In this document: positions 53,400 to 64,000 of the stretch, piece by piece
Numbering within the stretch: position 1 is the first letter of the stretch
How the letters are laid out: each line of letters begins with the position of its first letter
Assembly (NCBI GenBank): GCA_963828625.1
Contig: CAWHEX010000009.1
Location: forward strand, 62,001 to 126,000
DNA: 64,000 nt
Direction: 5' to 3'
Origin: PALSA-894 sp963828625
Lineage (GTDB): Bacteria; Pseudomonadota; Alphaproteobacteria; Rhizobiales; Xanthobacteraceae
Program-made: the position numbers and the translations under genes
The notes under the pieces: generated by a model
Databases searched by the model: none
What the model was told of the DNA's origin: nothing
Seen by the model: only the letters and a program-made list of their open reading frames with translations

Positions 53400-54290
53400 A
53401 TGTCAGAGACAGATTGGCTCACGAAAACCGTCAATTATCTGCGGCCGGTGCTGCCGCGCCGCTTTCGCGGCGACACGCCGGTCGTTCCGGTGGTGCGGTT
53501 GACCGGCATCATCGGCTTCTCGACGCCGCTACGCCCCGGGTTGACGCTCGCTTCCGTGGCGAAGCCACTGGAGCGCGCCTTTGCGTGGCCGCGTGCGCGC
53601 GCGGTCGCGCTGCTGATCAACTCGCCCGGCGGCTCGGCGGTGCAATCGCATCTGATCTTCCAGCGCATCCGCCAGCTCTCGGCGGAGAAACAGCGTCCGG
53701 TGATCGCGTTCGCCGAGGATGTCGCCGCGTCCGGCGGCTACATGATCGCCTGCGCGGCGGACGAGATCGTGGCCGACCCGTCCTCGATCGTCGGCTCGAT
53801 CGGCGTGATCGGCGCATCGTTCGGGTTCGCCAAGCTGATCGAGAAGTTCGGCGTCGAGCGGCGCATCTACACCTCGGGCACCAACAAGGCGATGCTCGAT
53901 CCGTTCCTGCCGGAGAAGCCCGAGGACGTCGCGCGGCTGAAGGCGATCCAGGAGGATATCCACACGAGCTTCATCGATCTGGTGAAGTCGCGTCGCGGCG
54001 GCAAGCTGTCCGGCCCCGAGGAGACGCTGTTCTCCGGCGAATACTGGGCGGCGCGCCGGGCCAAGGAGTTCGGCCTGATCGACCGGATCGGCGATCTGCG
54101 CTCGACTTTGCGCGAGCGCTACGGCGACAAGGTCGAGACGCCGCTCGTCTCGGCGGGCCGGGGATGGTTCGGCCGGCAGTCGCCGGGCGTCAGCGCCGAT
54201 CTCGATCGGCTCATCGGCCAGCCGGGCCTCGCCGACGAGTTTGTGTCCGCACTTGAGGCGCGTGCGATCTGGGCGCGCTACGGATTGTGA
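53400..54290 (+). CDS. S49 family serine peptidase (SohB/SppA type)
   Basis: A 296-residue protease of the ClpP fold. The catalytic serine lies in VAASGGYMIACAAD near residue 115-128 and the general-base lysine in TSGTNKAMLDPF near 160-171. LINSPGGSAVQSH is the oxyanion strand. There is no clear signal or N-terminal transmembrane segment, unlike E. coli SppA, so it may be a soluble or peripheral enzyme for signal-peptide fragments. It is the fourth gene of an operon with DUF2007 and TrmN6, and a small membrane gene follows 7 bases later. Confidence 0.93.
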   Translation: MSETDWLTKTVNYLRPVLPRRFRGDTPVVPVVRLTGIIGFSTPLRPGLTLASVAKPLERAFAWPRARAVALLINSPGGSAVQSHLIFQRIRQLSAEKQRPVIAFAEDVAASGGYMIACAADEIVADPSSIVGSIGVIGASFGFAKLIEKFGVERRIYTSGTNKAMLDPFLPEKPEDVARLKAIQEDIHTSFIDLVKSRRGGKLSGPEETLFSGEYWAARRAKEFGLIDRIGDLRSTLRERYGDKVETPLVSAGRGWFGRQSPGVSADLDRLIGQPGLADEFVSALEARAIWARYGL

Positions 54291-54297
54291 GGGGAAG

Positions 54298-54477
54298 ATG
54301 CCGCCGTTGATCTTGTGGGCGCTCGGCGCAGCAGGCGCCGCCGTCGCGGGGCGCTGGCTCTTCAAGGAGAGCCGCCGCATCAATACTGAATTGCATCCCG
54401 AACAGGATCGTCCCGTCGAGGAGCCGCTGCGCAAGCTCGAGCGCGACCCGCGGACAGGCGTCTACCGGCCGAAGTGA
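54298..54477 (+). CDS. small membrane-anchored hypothetical protein
   Basis: A 59-residue protein with one hydrophobic N-terminal helix (PPLILWALGAAGAAVAGRW) and a charged tail ending DPRTGVYRPK. The ATG has GAGGGGA directly upstream, and the gene starts 7 bases after the peptidase stop, so it is probably the last gene of that operon. The stop touches the stop of the convergent TctC gene. Similar short proteins follow the S49 gene in relatives; function unknown. Confidence 0.72.
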   Translation: MPPLILWALGAAGAAVAGRWLFKESRRINTELHPEQDRPVEEPLRKLERDPRTGVYRPK

Positions 54478-55452
54478 TTATTCCGTCGTCTTGATGTTGC
54501 GCGCGCGGATGATTTTGCCCCAGCGATCGAGCTCCGCCTTGAGGATGTCGCCCAGCTCTTCCGGGCTCGTCGGCGCCGGCACGGCGCCTGCGGCGAGCAG
54601 CTTGCGGGCGACTTCCGGATCCGTCAGCGCGGTCTTGAAGGCGCTGTTGAGCTTCGCGATCACCGCCGGCGGCGTACGCGCGGGCGCGAACAGCGCATAC
54701 CAGTTGTCGGCATAGACATCGCGATAGCCCTGCTCGTCGAGCGTCGGCAAGTCCGGCAGAACCGCGTCGCGCTTCGCCGATGCGGTGCCGAGCGCGCGCA
54801 GATTCCCGCCGATGATCTGCGGCATCACGACGGGAAGATCGAGGAACGCTCCCGTCACCTGTCCGCCGAGGATATCGGTCACGGCCGGCGCTGCGCCGCG
54901 GTAGGGCACGTGCACGACCTTGGTCTCGGTCGATTGCTGAAACAGTTCGAGCGCGAGGTGCGGCAGGCTGCCGACGCCGGTCGAGGCCATCGGCAGGCCG
55001 CCGTTCTTTTCCTTGGCGAGATCGACCAGTTCCTTCGCGGATTTGATCGGCGACTTCGCGTTCACCACCAGAACCTCGGTCGTGAGCACGAGCCGGGTGA
55101 CGGGTGCGAAGTCGCGCACCGGATCGTAGGGCAGATCCGCGCGCAGATGCGGGTTCATCACCACGGCGCTGATGGTGGTGAAGAACAGCGTGTAGCCGTC
55201 GGGCTCCGCTTTCGCGACGTAGTCCGCGCCGATCGCCGCATTGGCGCCGGACTTGTTCTCGACCAGCACGCTCTGCCCAAGAATGCCCTTGAGCCTGTCC
55301 GCGAGCAGGCGTGCAACGAAGTCGGTCGGGCCTCCGGCTGGGAATGCGACGACAAGCCGGACGGGCCGCGCTGGAAAATCCTGGGCGCTCGCGGTCCCGA
55401 TCGATGCCAGCAATGCGAGCGCGGCAATAAAGCCGAAGCGGCGAAGCGCCAT
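54478..55452 (-). CDS. TctC/Bug solute-binding protein, copy 3
   Basis: A 324-residue periplasmic binding protein with a Sec signal ending GTASAQD. It has the family sites RLVVAFPAGGPTDFVARLL, VLVENKSGANAAIGADYVA, VPYRGAAPAVTDILGG and VLPDLPTLDEQGYRD. Compared with the 15.6 and 17.7 kb pair, the ligand loop reads NKSGANAAIGA rather than NRGGGASQVGT, so it belongs to another Bug subgroup and probably binds another carboxylate. No membrane partners are near. It is on the opposite strand to the surrounding housekeeping genes and may be an insertion into that syntenic block. Confidence 0.92.
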   Translation of the reverse strand: MALRRFGFIAALALLASIGTASAQDFPARPVRLVVAFPAGGPTDFVARLLADRLKGILGQSVLVENKSGANAAIGADYVAKAEPDGYTLFFTTISAVVMNPHLRADLPYDPVRDFAPVTRLVLTTEVLVVNAKSPIKSAKELVDLAKEKNGGLPMASTGVGSLPHLALELFQQSTETKVVHVPYRGAAPAVTDILGGQVTGAFLDLPVVMPQIIGGNLRALGTASAKRDAVLPDLPTLDEQGYRDVYADNWYALFAPARTPPAVIAKLNSAFKTALTDPEVARKLLAAGAVPAPTSPEELGDILKAELDRWGKIIRARNIKTTE

Positions 55453-55629
55453 GACGTTCCCCCAGCGGTCCGCCTGATGCGCGGCGGTCCGCCTGAGGTT
55501 AGTGCGCGCTGGCGCGATCAGCCAGAGGCTGCGATGCGGGGCGTGCGAGCAAGGTCGCGGGAAACGCCGATTGAGGATCGGCCGCCGCGGCCGGCTGCGG
55601 AATGTCTTTGACCGGATTGCTGATCGGGA

Positions 55630-55794
55630 TCAGCGGGCTGCTTGCAGGTTGCCTGGCAGTGCGGGCTTTGCGACCGCGAGCTTGCCCAAAAAAGGGCGCA
55701 CGATTGCCCCGAGCAGAAGGGCGTGGCCGACAAGCGCCATAAGGATGAAAGCAAGGAAGACGGCGCCGAATGCGAACGAGAAAACCGTTGTCAT
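55630..55794 (-). CDS. 54-residue membrane protein
   Basis: A short frame with GTGGAGGT six bases before the ATG. The peptide has one long hydrophobic helix (TVFSFAFGAVFLAFILMALVG and on) and a basic Lys/Arg tail IVRPFLGKLAVAKPALPGN. It is too small for family recognition, but the ribosome site and hydrophobic pattern make it likely to be real. It lies 177 bases upstream of the TctC start on the same strand. An AT-rich stretch upstream (55800-55930) is a plausible promoter. Confidence 0.55.
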   Translation of the reverse strand: MTTVFSFAFGAVFLAFILMALVGHALLLGAIVRPFLGKLAVAKPALPGNLQAAR

Positions 55795-55838
55795 CGCGAC
55801 CTCCACAAATTCCCCAGGTCCTTGTTTGGTTGGTTGCG

Positions 55839-55853
55839 CTAACCTTTGGTTAG
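55839..55853. promoter_or_regulatory. CTAACC-TTT-GGTTAG palindrome in the glyQ/small-ORF gap
   Basis: A perfect 6-bp inverted repeat around TTT in the AT-rich gap between the 54-residue gene (minus) and glyQ (plus). GGTTAGG occurs again at about 55919-55925. This could be an operator for the divergent genes, but no regulator is known to match it. Confidence 0.3.
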
Positions 55854-56043
55854 GTTCATTCGGCGGAGAGATTTTTTCGCTCCGCTGTGGCCGATCGAGA
55901 AATTCAAATATTTTCAATTGGTTAGGCATCGGCGGAAAATGGAACTTGGGGGGCGTTGCGCTGCTTGACCCTGTGTCGTGGCGGCGAATAGGGTCCGCGA
56001 CTTTTTCGGCCCCGTGCTTCCTGAGAATCGGCGATTGTCCCCC

Positions 56044-56985
56044 ATGGCCGACCCGAACGTGCCCGCCCACATGCGCCCGGAACGCTCGTTTCAGGGCCTG
56101 ATCCTGACGTTGCAGCGCTTCTGGGCCGAGCAGGGCTGCGTGGTGTTGCAGCCTTACGACATGGAAATGGGGGCGGGGACCTTTCACCCGGCGACCACGC
56201 TGCGCGCGCTCGGGCCGAAGCCGTGGAAGGCCGCCTACGTCCAGCCGTCGCGGCGGCCGAAGGACGGCCGCTATGGCGAGAACCCGAACCGGCTGCAGCA
56301 CTACTATCAGTTCCAGGTCATCCTGAAGCCGTCGCCGCCGGACCTGCAGGACCTCTATCTGCAATCGCTCTACGCGATCGGCATCGATCCGAAGATCCAC
56401 GATCTGCGCTTCGTCGAGGACGACTGGGAAAGCCCGACGCTCGGCGCGTGGGGACTCGGCTGGGAATGCTGGTGCGACGGCATGGAGGTCTCGCAGTTCA
56501 CTTACTTCCAGCAGGTCGCGGGCTTCGAGTGCCGGCCGGTTTCGGGCGAACTCACTTACGGGCTGGAGCGCCTTGCCTGTATCTGCAGGGCGTCGACCGC
56601 ATCAAGGACCTCAACTTCAACGGCCGCGAAGGCGCCGAGAAGGTCACCTACGGCGACATCTTCTTTCAGGCCGAGCAGGAATATTCGCGGCACAATTTCG
56701 AATACGCCGACACGACCATGCTGTTCGAGCAGTTCAAGATGGCGGAAGGCGCTTGCAAGCAAATATCTCGATGACGGCTGGACAGGCGGCCACAACGCCA
56801 GGCGCCATTTGATGGCGCTGCCCGCCTACGACCAGTGCATCAAGGCGAGCCACGTGTTCAATCTGCTCGATGCGCGCGGCGTGATTTCGGTCACCGAGCG
56901 GCAGAGCTACATTCTGCGCGTGCGCGAGCTTGCGAAGGCCTGCGGCGAGGCTTGGCTCGCGACCGACGCCGGAGGCGCCGCATGA
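56044..56985 (+). CDS. glyQ: glycyl-tRNA synthetase alpha subunit (two frameshifts)
   Basis: Catalytic subunit of the tetrameric bacterial GlyRS, charging tRNA-Gly. About 314 residues: ERSFQGLILTLQRFWAEQGC opens the class II core, MGAGTFHPATTLRALGP is motif-1 like, and GWECWCDGMEVSQFTYFQQV carries the substrate site. The frame drops one base near 56582 (YGLERLA, then YLQGVDRIKDLNF) and is restored near 56758 (KYLDDGW), leaving length at 3n. Stop and the next start overlap as ATGA. An essential gene; sequence errors are likely. Confidence 0.94.
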   Translation: MADPNVPAHMRPERSFQGLILTLQRFWAEQGCVVLQPYDMEMGAGTFHPATTLRALGPKPWKAAYVQPSRRPKDGRYGENPNRLQHYYQFQVILKPSPPDLQDLYLQSLYAIGIDPKIHDLRFVEDDWESPTLGAWGLGWECWCDGMEVSQFTYFQQVAGFECRPVSGELTYGLERLACICRASTASRTSTSTAAKAPRRSPTATSSFRPSRNIRGTISNTPTRPCCSSSSRWRKALASKYLDDGWTGGHNARRHLMALPAYDQCIKASHVFNLLDARGVISVTERQSYILRVRELAKACGEAWLATDAGGAA

Positions 56986-57221
56986 GCGAGCCGGAAATCG
57001 GCGGACGCACGCCGCTGCTCATCAGGGTCGAGGCGGACGAAACCTACTGGTGGTGCCGCTGCGGTCGTTCGCAGTCGCAGCCGTTCTGCGACGGCTCGCA
57101 CGAAGGCACCGAATTCGAGCCGATGGAGTGGAAGGCGAAACGCTCCGGCATGGTCAACTTCTGCACCTGCAAGCGCACCGCGCGCCCGCCGATCTGCGAC
57201 AACAGTCATTTGAAATTGTAA
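56982..57221 (+). CDS. CDGSH iron-sulfur domain protein
   Basis: A 79-residue protein with two CDGSH-type modules. The first, CRCGRSQSQPFCDGSH near residue 25-40, has the full Cys3His set for a 2Fe-2S cluster. The second, CTCKRTARPPICDNSH near 61-76, is also complete, with Asn in place of Gly. Such tandem proteins carry two redox-active, labile clusters. It overlaps glyQ by 4 bases and glyS by 1 base, so the three must be translated together. Why a redox protein lies inside the GlyRS operon is not known. Confidence 0.9.
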   Translation: MSEPEIGGRTPLLIRVEADETYWWCRCGRSQSQPFCDGSHEGTEFEPMEWKAKRSGMVNFCTCKRTARPPICDNSHLKL

Positions 57222-59401
57222 TGCCGGACCTCCTGCTCGAACTGTTCTCCGAGGAAATCCCCGCCCGCATGCAGGCGAAGGCGGCGGATGACCTCAAGAA
57301 AATGGTCACCGACAAGCTCGTCGATGCCGGGCTCGTCTATGAGGGCGCGCGCGCGTTCGCGACGCCGCGCAGGCTCGCGCTGTACGTGCAGGGCGTGCCG
57401 GCGCGGCAGTCGGACCTGAAGGAAGAGCGCAAGGGCCCGCGCGTCGGCGCGCCCGAAGGCGCGATCGCGGGTTTCCTCAAGGCGGCGGGACTTGCTTCGA
57501 TCAGCGAGGCCACGATCCAGAAGGACCCCAAGAAGGGCGACTTCTACATCGCGCTGACCGAGAAGGCCGGGCGGCCCGCGCATCGAGGTGATCGGCGAGT
57601 TTCTGACGCTGGTGCTGCGCACCTTTCCGTGGCCGAAATCGATGCGCTGGGGCGCGCAGTCGGCCAAGGGCTCGAGTCTCGAATGGGTGCGTCCGCTGCA
57701 TTCGATCGTCGCGACGTTCGGGCCGGAGACCGAGGAGCCGGAGATCGTGCAGCTGTCGATCGACGGCGTCACCGCGGGCAACACGACTTACGGCCATCGC
57801 TTCCTCGCGCCCGGCGCGATCCGGTGCGCCACTTCGACGACTACGTGGCGAACCTCGAGAAAGCGAAGGTCGTGCTCGATGCGGCGCGGCGGCGCGAGAT
57901 CATCCTGACCGACGCAAAGAACCTCGCCTTCGCGCAAGGCTTCGAGCTGGTCGAGGACGAAGGACTGCTGAACGAGGTCGCCGGACTGGTCGAGTGGCCG
58001 GTCGTGCTGATGGGAACGTTCGAGGAAGCCTTCCTGAAAATTCCCGACGAGGTCATCCGCGCCACCATCCGCAACAACCAGAAATGCTTCGTGCTGCGCG
58101 ATCCGAAGACCGGGCGGCTCGCGAACCGCTTCATCCTGACTGCGAACACCGAAGCGGCGGACGGCGGCAAGGCGATCATCGCCGGCAACGAGCGCGTCAT
58201 CCGCGCGCGGCTGTCGGACGCGAAGTTTTTCTACGAGACGGATCTCAAGACGCGGCTTGAGGAGCGTCTTCCCGAATTCAAGGACATTGTGTTTCACGAG
58301 AAACTCGGCACGCAGGCGGAGCGCATCGAGCGGATTGCCAGACTGGCGATCGAGCTTGCGCCGCTGGTTGGTGCCGACTCCAAGAAAGCCGAGGCTGCGG
58401 CGCTGCTCTGCAAGACCGACCTGCTCACCGAAATGGTCGGCGAATTCCCCGAAGTGCAGGGCACGATGGGGAAATACTATGCGCTTGAGCAGAGGGAAGA
58501 CCCGTCCGTCGCCGCCGCGATCGAGGAGCATTACAAGCCGGCGGGACCGAACGATCGCGTGCCGACCGATCCGGTTTCGATTGCTGTGGCGCTGGCGGAC
58601 AAGATCGACACGCTGGTCGGGTTTTGGGCGATCGACGAAAAGCCGACGGGGAGCAAAGATCCGTACGCGCTGCGAAGGGCGGCGTTGGGGGTGATTAGAA
58701 TTCTCCTGTCAAACGGACTTAGTCTTGATCTTAAAGACGCGGTCATACACGCAACGAATTTTCTCAATGATCAGAAACCGGAAATTCTCCGGGCTGCGTC
58801 AATTGCCGCTGGCTCGCGTGATGAGACAGTACGACAGACCGTTACGAGGAATTTTGATCTCTATTCTTCGAGCGGCGTGCGCGAATTTTTCGCGGATCGC
58901 CTCAAGGTCCAACTCCGTGACCAAGGCGCGCGTCACGATCTCGTCGATGCCGTGCTCGCTCAGCAGAGCGAAGGTCAGGACGACCTTCTCCTGATCGTCC
59001 GCCGCGTCGAGGCGCTTGGCAAATTCCTCTCAACCGACGACGGCAAGAGCCTGCTCGCGGGTTACAAGCGCGCGGCCAACATCCTGCGGATCGAGGAAAA
59101 GAAGGACGGCATCACCTATCATGGCAAGCCGGACTCGCATCTCTATCTGCAGCCCGAGGAGCGCCAACTCGCCACTGCAATCAATGCCGTCAAGGAAGAA
59201 GCCGCGAAGGCAGTCGCGCGCGAGGACTTCGAGGGCGCGATGGCGGTGATCGCCAGACTGCGGCCCGATGTCGATGCGTTTTTCGAGAAGGTGACGGTCA
59301 ACGTGCCGGCCGCCGACCGGCGCGAGAACCGGCTCAAGCTGTTGAACGAAATCCGCGAGGCGACGCGCGCGGTCGCGGATTTCTCCCGGATTGAAGGCTA
59401 G
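57221..59401 (+). CDS. glyS: glycyl-tRNA synthetase beta subunit (two frameshifts)
   Basis: tRNA-binding subunit of bacterial GlyRS, about 727 residues joined. MPDLLLELFSEEIPARMQ is the standard opening; later IRNNQKCFVLRD, a KTDLLTEMVGEFPEVQG HD-like segment and the C-terminal anticodon domain to the end. The frame shifts near 57580 (EKAGRP, then IEVIGEFLTLVLRT) and returns near 57825 (VRHFDDYVANLEKAK), leaving length at 3n. The start ATG overlaps the CDGSH stop (TAATG). An unusually AT-rich patch lies at 58690-58880. Confidence 0.94.
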   Translation: MPDLLLELFSEEIPARMQAKAADDLKKMVTDKLVDAGLVYEGARAFATPRRLALYVQGVPARQSDLKEERKGPRVGAPEGAIAGFLKAAGLASISEATIQKDPKKGDFYIALTEKAGRPAHRGDRRVSDAGAAHLSVAEIDALGRAVGQGLESRMGASAAFDRRDVRAGDRGAGDRAAVDRRRHRGQHDLRPSLPRARRDPVRHFDDYVANLEKAKVVLDAARRREIILTDAKNLAFAQGFELVEDEGLLNEVAGLVEWPVVLMGTFEEAFLKIPDEVIRATIRNNQKCFVLRDPKTGRLANRFILTANTEAADGGKAIIAGNERVIRARLSDAKFFYETDLKTRLEERLPEFKDIVFHEKLGTQAERIERIARLAIELAPLVGADSKKAEAAALLCKTDLLTEMVGEFPEVQGTMGKYYALEQREDPSVAAAIEEHYKPAGPNDRVPTDPVSIAVALADKIDTLVGFWAIDEKPTGSKDPYALRRAALGVIRILLSNGLSLDLKDAVIHATNFLNDQKPEILRAASIAAGSRDETVRQTVTRNFDLYSSSGVREFFADRLKVQLRDQGARHDLVDAVLAQQSEGQDDLLLIVRRVEALGKFLSTDDGKSLLAGYKRAANILRIEEKKDGITYHGKPDSHLYLQPEERQLATAINAVKEEAAKAVAREDFEGAMAVIARLRPDVDAFFEKVTVNVPAADRRENRLKLLNEIREATRAVADFSRIEG

Positions 59402-59445
59402 CATCCGGGAATCGCCCACGTGGCCGCGAAGCGGAGGAGAACATC

Positions 59446-59589
59446 ATGAGCGTCACCCTCAGCCATATTACGCCCGTCGTCGCGCTGATCTCCGGCATCC
59501 TGATTTTGCTGATGCCGCGCCTGCTCAACTACATCGTGGCGATCTACCTGATCCTGGTCGGCATCATCGGCCTCGGCATCATCAAGTAA
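59446..59589 (+). CDS. DUF3096 family small membrane protein
   Basis: A 47-residue hydrophobic protein of the DUF3096 type: SHITPVVALISGILILLMP and a second helix LNYIVAIYLILVGIIGLGII. ATG is preceded by GCGGAGGAGA. It is almost all membrane, with no soluble part, and its function is unknown. It lies 44 bases after glyS and may be on the same transcript. The family is widespread in proteobacteria as a single small gene. Confidence 0.82.
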   Translation: MSVTLSHITPVVALISGILILLMPRLLNYIVAIYLILVGIIGLGIIK

Positions 59590-59608
59590 CTGAGCCGGCT
59601 CAGCTTTT
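59590..59608 (+). terminator. candidate terminator after the DUF3096 gene
   Basis: A 14-base perfect palindrome CTGAGCCGGCTCAG (59590-59603) followed by CTTTT directly after the stop codon. The stem must open at its centre to form a loop and the T-run is short, so support is moderate to weak. Confidence 0.35.
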
Positions 59609-59713
59609 GCTGCGCTGCGGAACGATCCGCAGATTTTAAGCGTTATCAACACAGTAGGGACATTTCCCTGCGCCGCTTCGGCGGGCGCGGGATTTCTCAT
59701 TTGAGGGTTCGCG

Positions 59714-62486
<2,773 letters not shown>

Positions 62487-62489
62487 AAA

Positions 62490-63825
62490 TCAGGCCGCGG
62501 CTTTCGCGAGGAAAGCTTCGACTTCCGCGCGCAGGTGCGCGAGCGCCTTGTCGACCGCGCCGGATGTATCGAGCACCGTCTCGGCCGACTGCCGCGTTTC
62601 GACCGCCGCGCCGGCGACCTGGGTAAGCACGCCGACGATGCCGCTCGTTCCCTGCGCGGCGCTTGCCACGCTGTGGGCGATCTCCGACGTCGCGGCCTTC
62701 TGCTGATCGACCGAGATCGAAACCGCGGAGGCGGCGCGATCGATCTCGCGCATGCGCTCGGTGATGCGCTGGATCGCCGCCACCGCCGAGCCGGTCGAGT
62801 CCTGCACCGAGAGTATTTGCGCCGAGATGTCCTCGGTCGCCTTGGCGGTCTGCACCGCGAGCGACTTCACCTCGGAGGCGACGACTGAGAATCCGCGCCC
62901 CGCTTCGCCCGCGCGCGCCGCCTCGATCGTGGCGTTGAGCGCGAGCAGGTTGGTCTGGCCCGCGATGTTGCGGATCAGTTCCACGACGTCGCCGATCTTC
63001 TGCGCGGCTGCGGCGAGCCCGGTGATCTGCGCGTTGGTCGATTTCCGCCTCGCTCGCCGCCATGCGCACCACATCGGTGGTCTGGTCGAGCTGGCGGCTG
63101 ATCTCGCTGATCGAGTTTGACAGCTCGTCCGTCGCGGTCGCCGCCGTCGTCACGTTGGTCGAGGCTTCGTTCGAGGCGTGCACGGCGCTCTCGGCGCGTT
63201 GCGAAGTCTGGTCCGACTCGGCGAGCAGCTTGCTCGCGGTGTTCTTCATCGTGGCGGCGCTGTCGCCGACCGTCTTGAGGATGCTTTCGGCGCGGTCGCG
63301 GAAATTGCGGATCGCGGCGTCGATCGTGATGCGGCGATCCTCCTGCGCCTTCATGGCGTCGCGCTGCTTCTGCAGCTTCTGCTGTTCGGTCACGTCCTCA
63401 TGCGTCGCGACCCAACCGCCGCGCGCCATCGGCTGGTTGACGACGTTGACGATGCGGCCGTCGCTTGCCTCGATCAGCCAGTTGAAGGTCTTTCCCTTCG
63501 CGACGCTGTCCATGATGTTGCGGACGTATTGATCGACGTCGCCGGTGAAATAGCCGGTCTGCTTGCGATGCATGATGAGCTCGCGCAGCGAGCAGCCGGT
63601 CCTCACGACCTCCGGCTTGAGATCGTACATCGCGAGGTAAGGACGGTTGCGCACCACGACGCGGCCGTTCGCGTCGAACATGCACAGGCCTTGCGACATG
63701 TTGTTGAGCGCCGTCATCAGATGGCGGCAGGACTGGCGGAGCCGGATGGCGTAAATGGCGAGCGCCGTGACGAGGACACATGCCGCCGCGAACGGCACGT
63801 TGAAGGTGGTCAGAAACTCGGTCAT
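62490..63825 (-). CDS. PAS-containing methyl-accepting chemotaxis protein (frameshift)
   Basis: About 445 residues. One N-terminal transmembrane helix (residues 10-27), a PAS domain (about 35-150: LNNMSQGLCMFDANGRVVVR to MARGGWVATHEDVTEQ), no visible HAMP, then the signalling coiled coil. The hairpin tip segment is present as IRNIAGQTNLLALNATIEAA with RAGEAGRGFSVVASEVKSLA. The frame changes near 63045, and length is 3n+1. It ends VEAFLAKAAA, without a NWETF-type CheR tail. It would report a cytoplasmic PAS-sensed cue to CheA. It is convergent with ppdK, with 3 bases between. Confidence 0.88.
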
Positions 63826-63978
63826 GGGGCCCCCGGAAACAGCGCCGCAAATATGCGATCAGCCCCTTTCGGTATGGTTAATTTTCATTGAACGGACGCC
63901 GGTAGGCGGCCAATTTCGCGCGTGATACGGTCGTTCGAGACGTCAGATCGGGCCGCAAAGAGCCGAATTCGAGGGGAC

Positions 63979-64000
63979 ATGGCTGAGGAAGCTAGGCCGG
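63979..64000 (+). CDS. 5' end of an unidentified gene (partial)
   Basis: The ATG at 63979 follows an AGGGG ribosome site at about 63971-63977, and seven codons (MAEEARP) are inside the window. It is divergent from the chemoreceptor gene with 153 bases between. Too little is present to name the product. Confidence 0.4.

Overview
The window is GC-rich, gene-dense chromosomal DNA from an alphaproteobacterium, most likely a member of the Hyphomicrobiales (Bradyrhizobium/Xanthobacteraceae-like). This rests on gene content and style: a CcrM-type methyltransferase, an Omp25-like porin, several orphan TctC/Bug solute-binding proteins, small conserved rhizobial proteins (DUF2007, DUF3096, a CFKDF-type secreted protein), an alphaproteobacterial GTTC-N7-GTTC LexA box, and dispersed intergenic palindromes of a kind common in this order. 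No rRNA, tRNA, CRISPR array, prophage or insertion sequence was recognised.

Layout. 0-7 kb: ubiA, a secreted hypothetical, rsmE, a YbdK-type carboxylate-amine ligase, a lipoprotein, an M48 peptidase plus LemA pair, and a PRC-barrel protein. 7-13 kb: smc, a DsbA-like thioredoxin, dciA and mutY. 13-21.5 kb: a mostly co-directional catabolic block with an SMP-30 lactonase, a class V aminotransferase-fold enzyme, two similar TctC proteins flanking a mandelate-racemase-family enolase, a RidA protein, an M32 carboxypeptidase and a VOC protein. 21.5-24.5 kb: ccrM, a YpfJ-type zinc peptidase and a MogA/MoaB protein. 24.7-30 kb: a 1,357-residue repeat-rich autotransporter, a LuxR relic and an Omp25-like porin. 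30-38 kb: an HpcH/HpaI aldolase with a tartronate-semialdehyde-reductase-like dehydrogenase, LysE and EamA exporters, a MarR-GNAT fusion with a candidate operator, a glycosyltransferase, a radical SAM protein behind a LexA box, two VOC proteins and an SDR. 38-49 kb: rnhB, a GT39-like membrane enzyme, a zinc-ribbon MBL hydrolase, cydAB of the cyanide-insensitive type, a family 4 uracil-DNA glycosylase, a TupA-like binding protein, ETF-ubiquinone oxidoreductase and a TPR protein. 49-64 kb: ispE, a polyprenyl diphosphate synthase, a GT2, DUF2007, a TrmN6-like methyltransferase, an S49 peptidase, a third TctC, glyQ-CDGSH-glyS, DUF3096, ppdK and a PAS-containing chemoreceptor.

Two themes stand out. 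First, the pieces of an aldarate (sugar diacid) route are present in two blocks about 13 kb apart: lactonase, enolase-superfamily dehydratase and binding proteins in one, GarL-like aldolase and GarR-like reductase in the other. This is inference from families only. Second, the reading frames of 17 genes are broken by about 23 small indels, including essential genes (smc, glyQ, glyS, ispE, dciA). The conserved protein continues in another frame at each break, so uncorrected sequencing or assembly error is much more likely than gene decay. Frameshifted genes are therefore listed as CDS spanning both frames, with the break stated.
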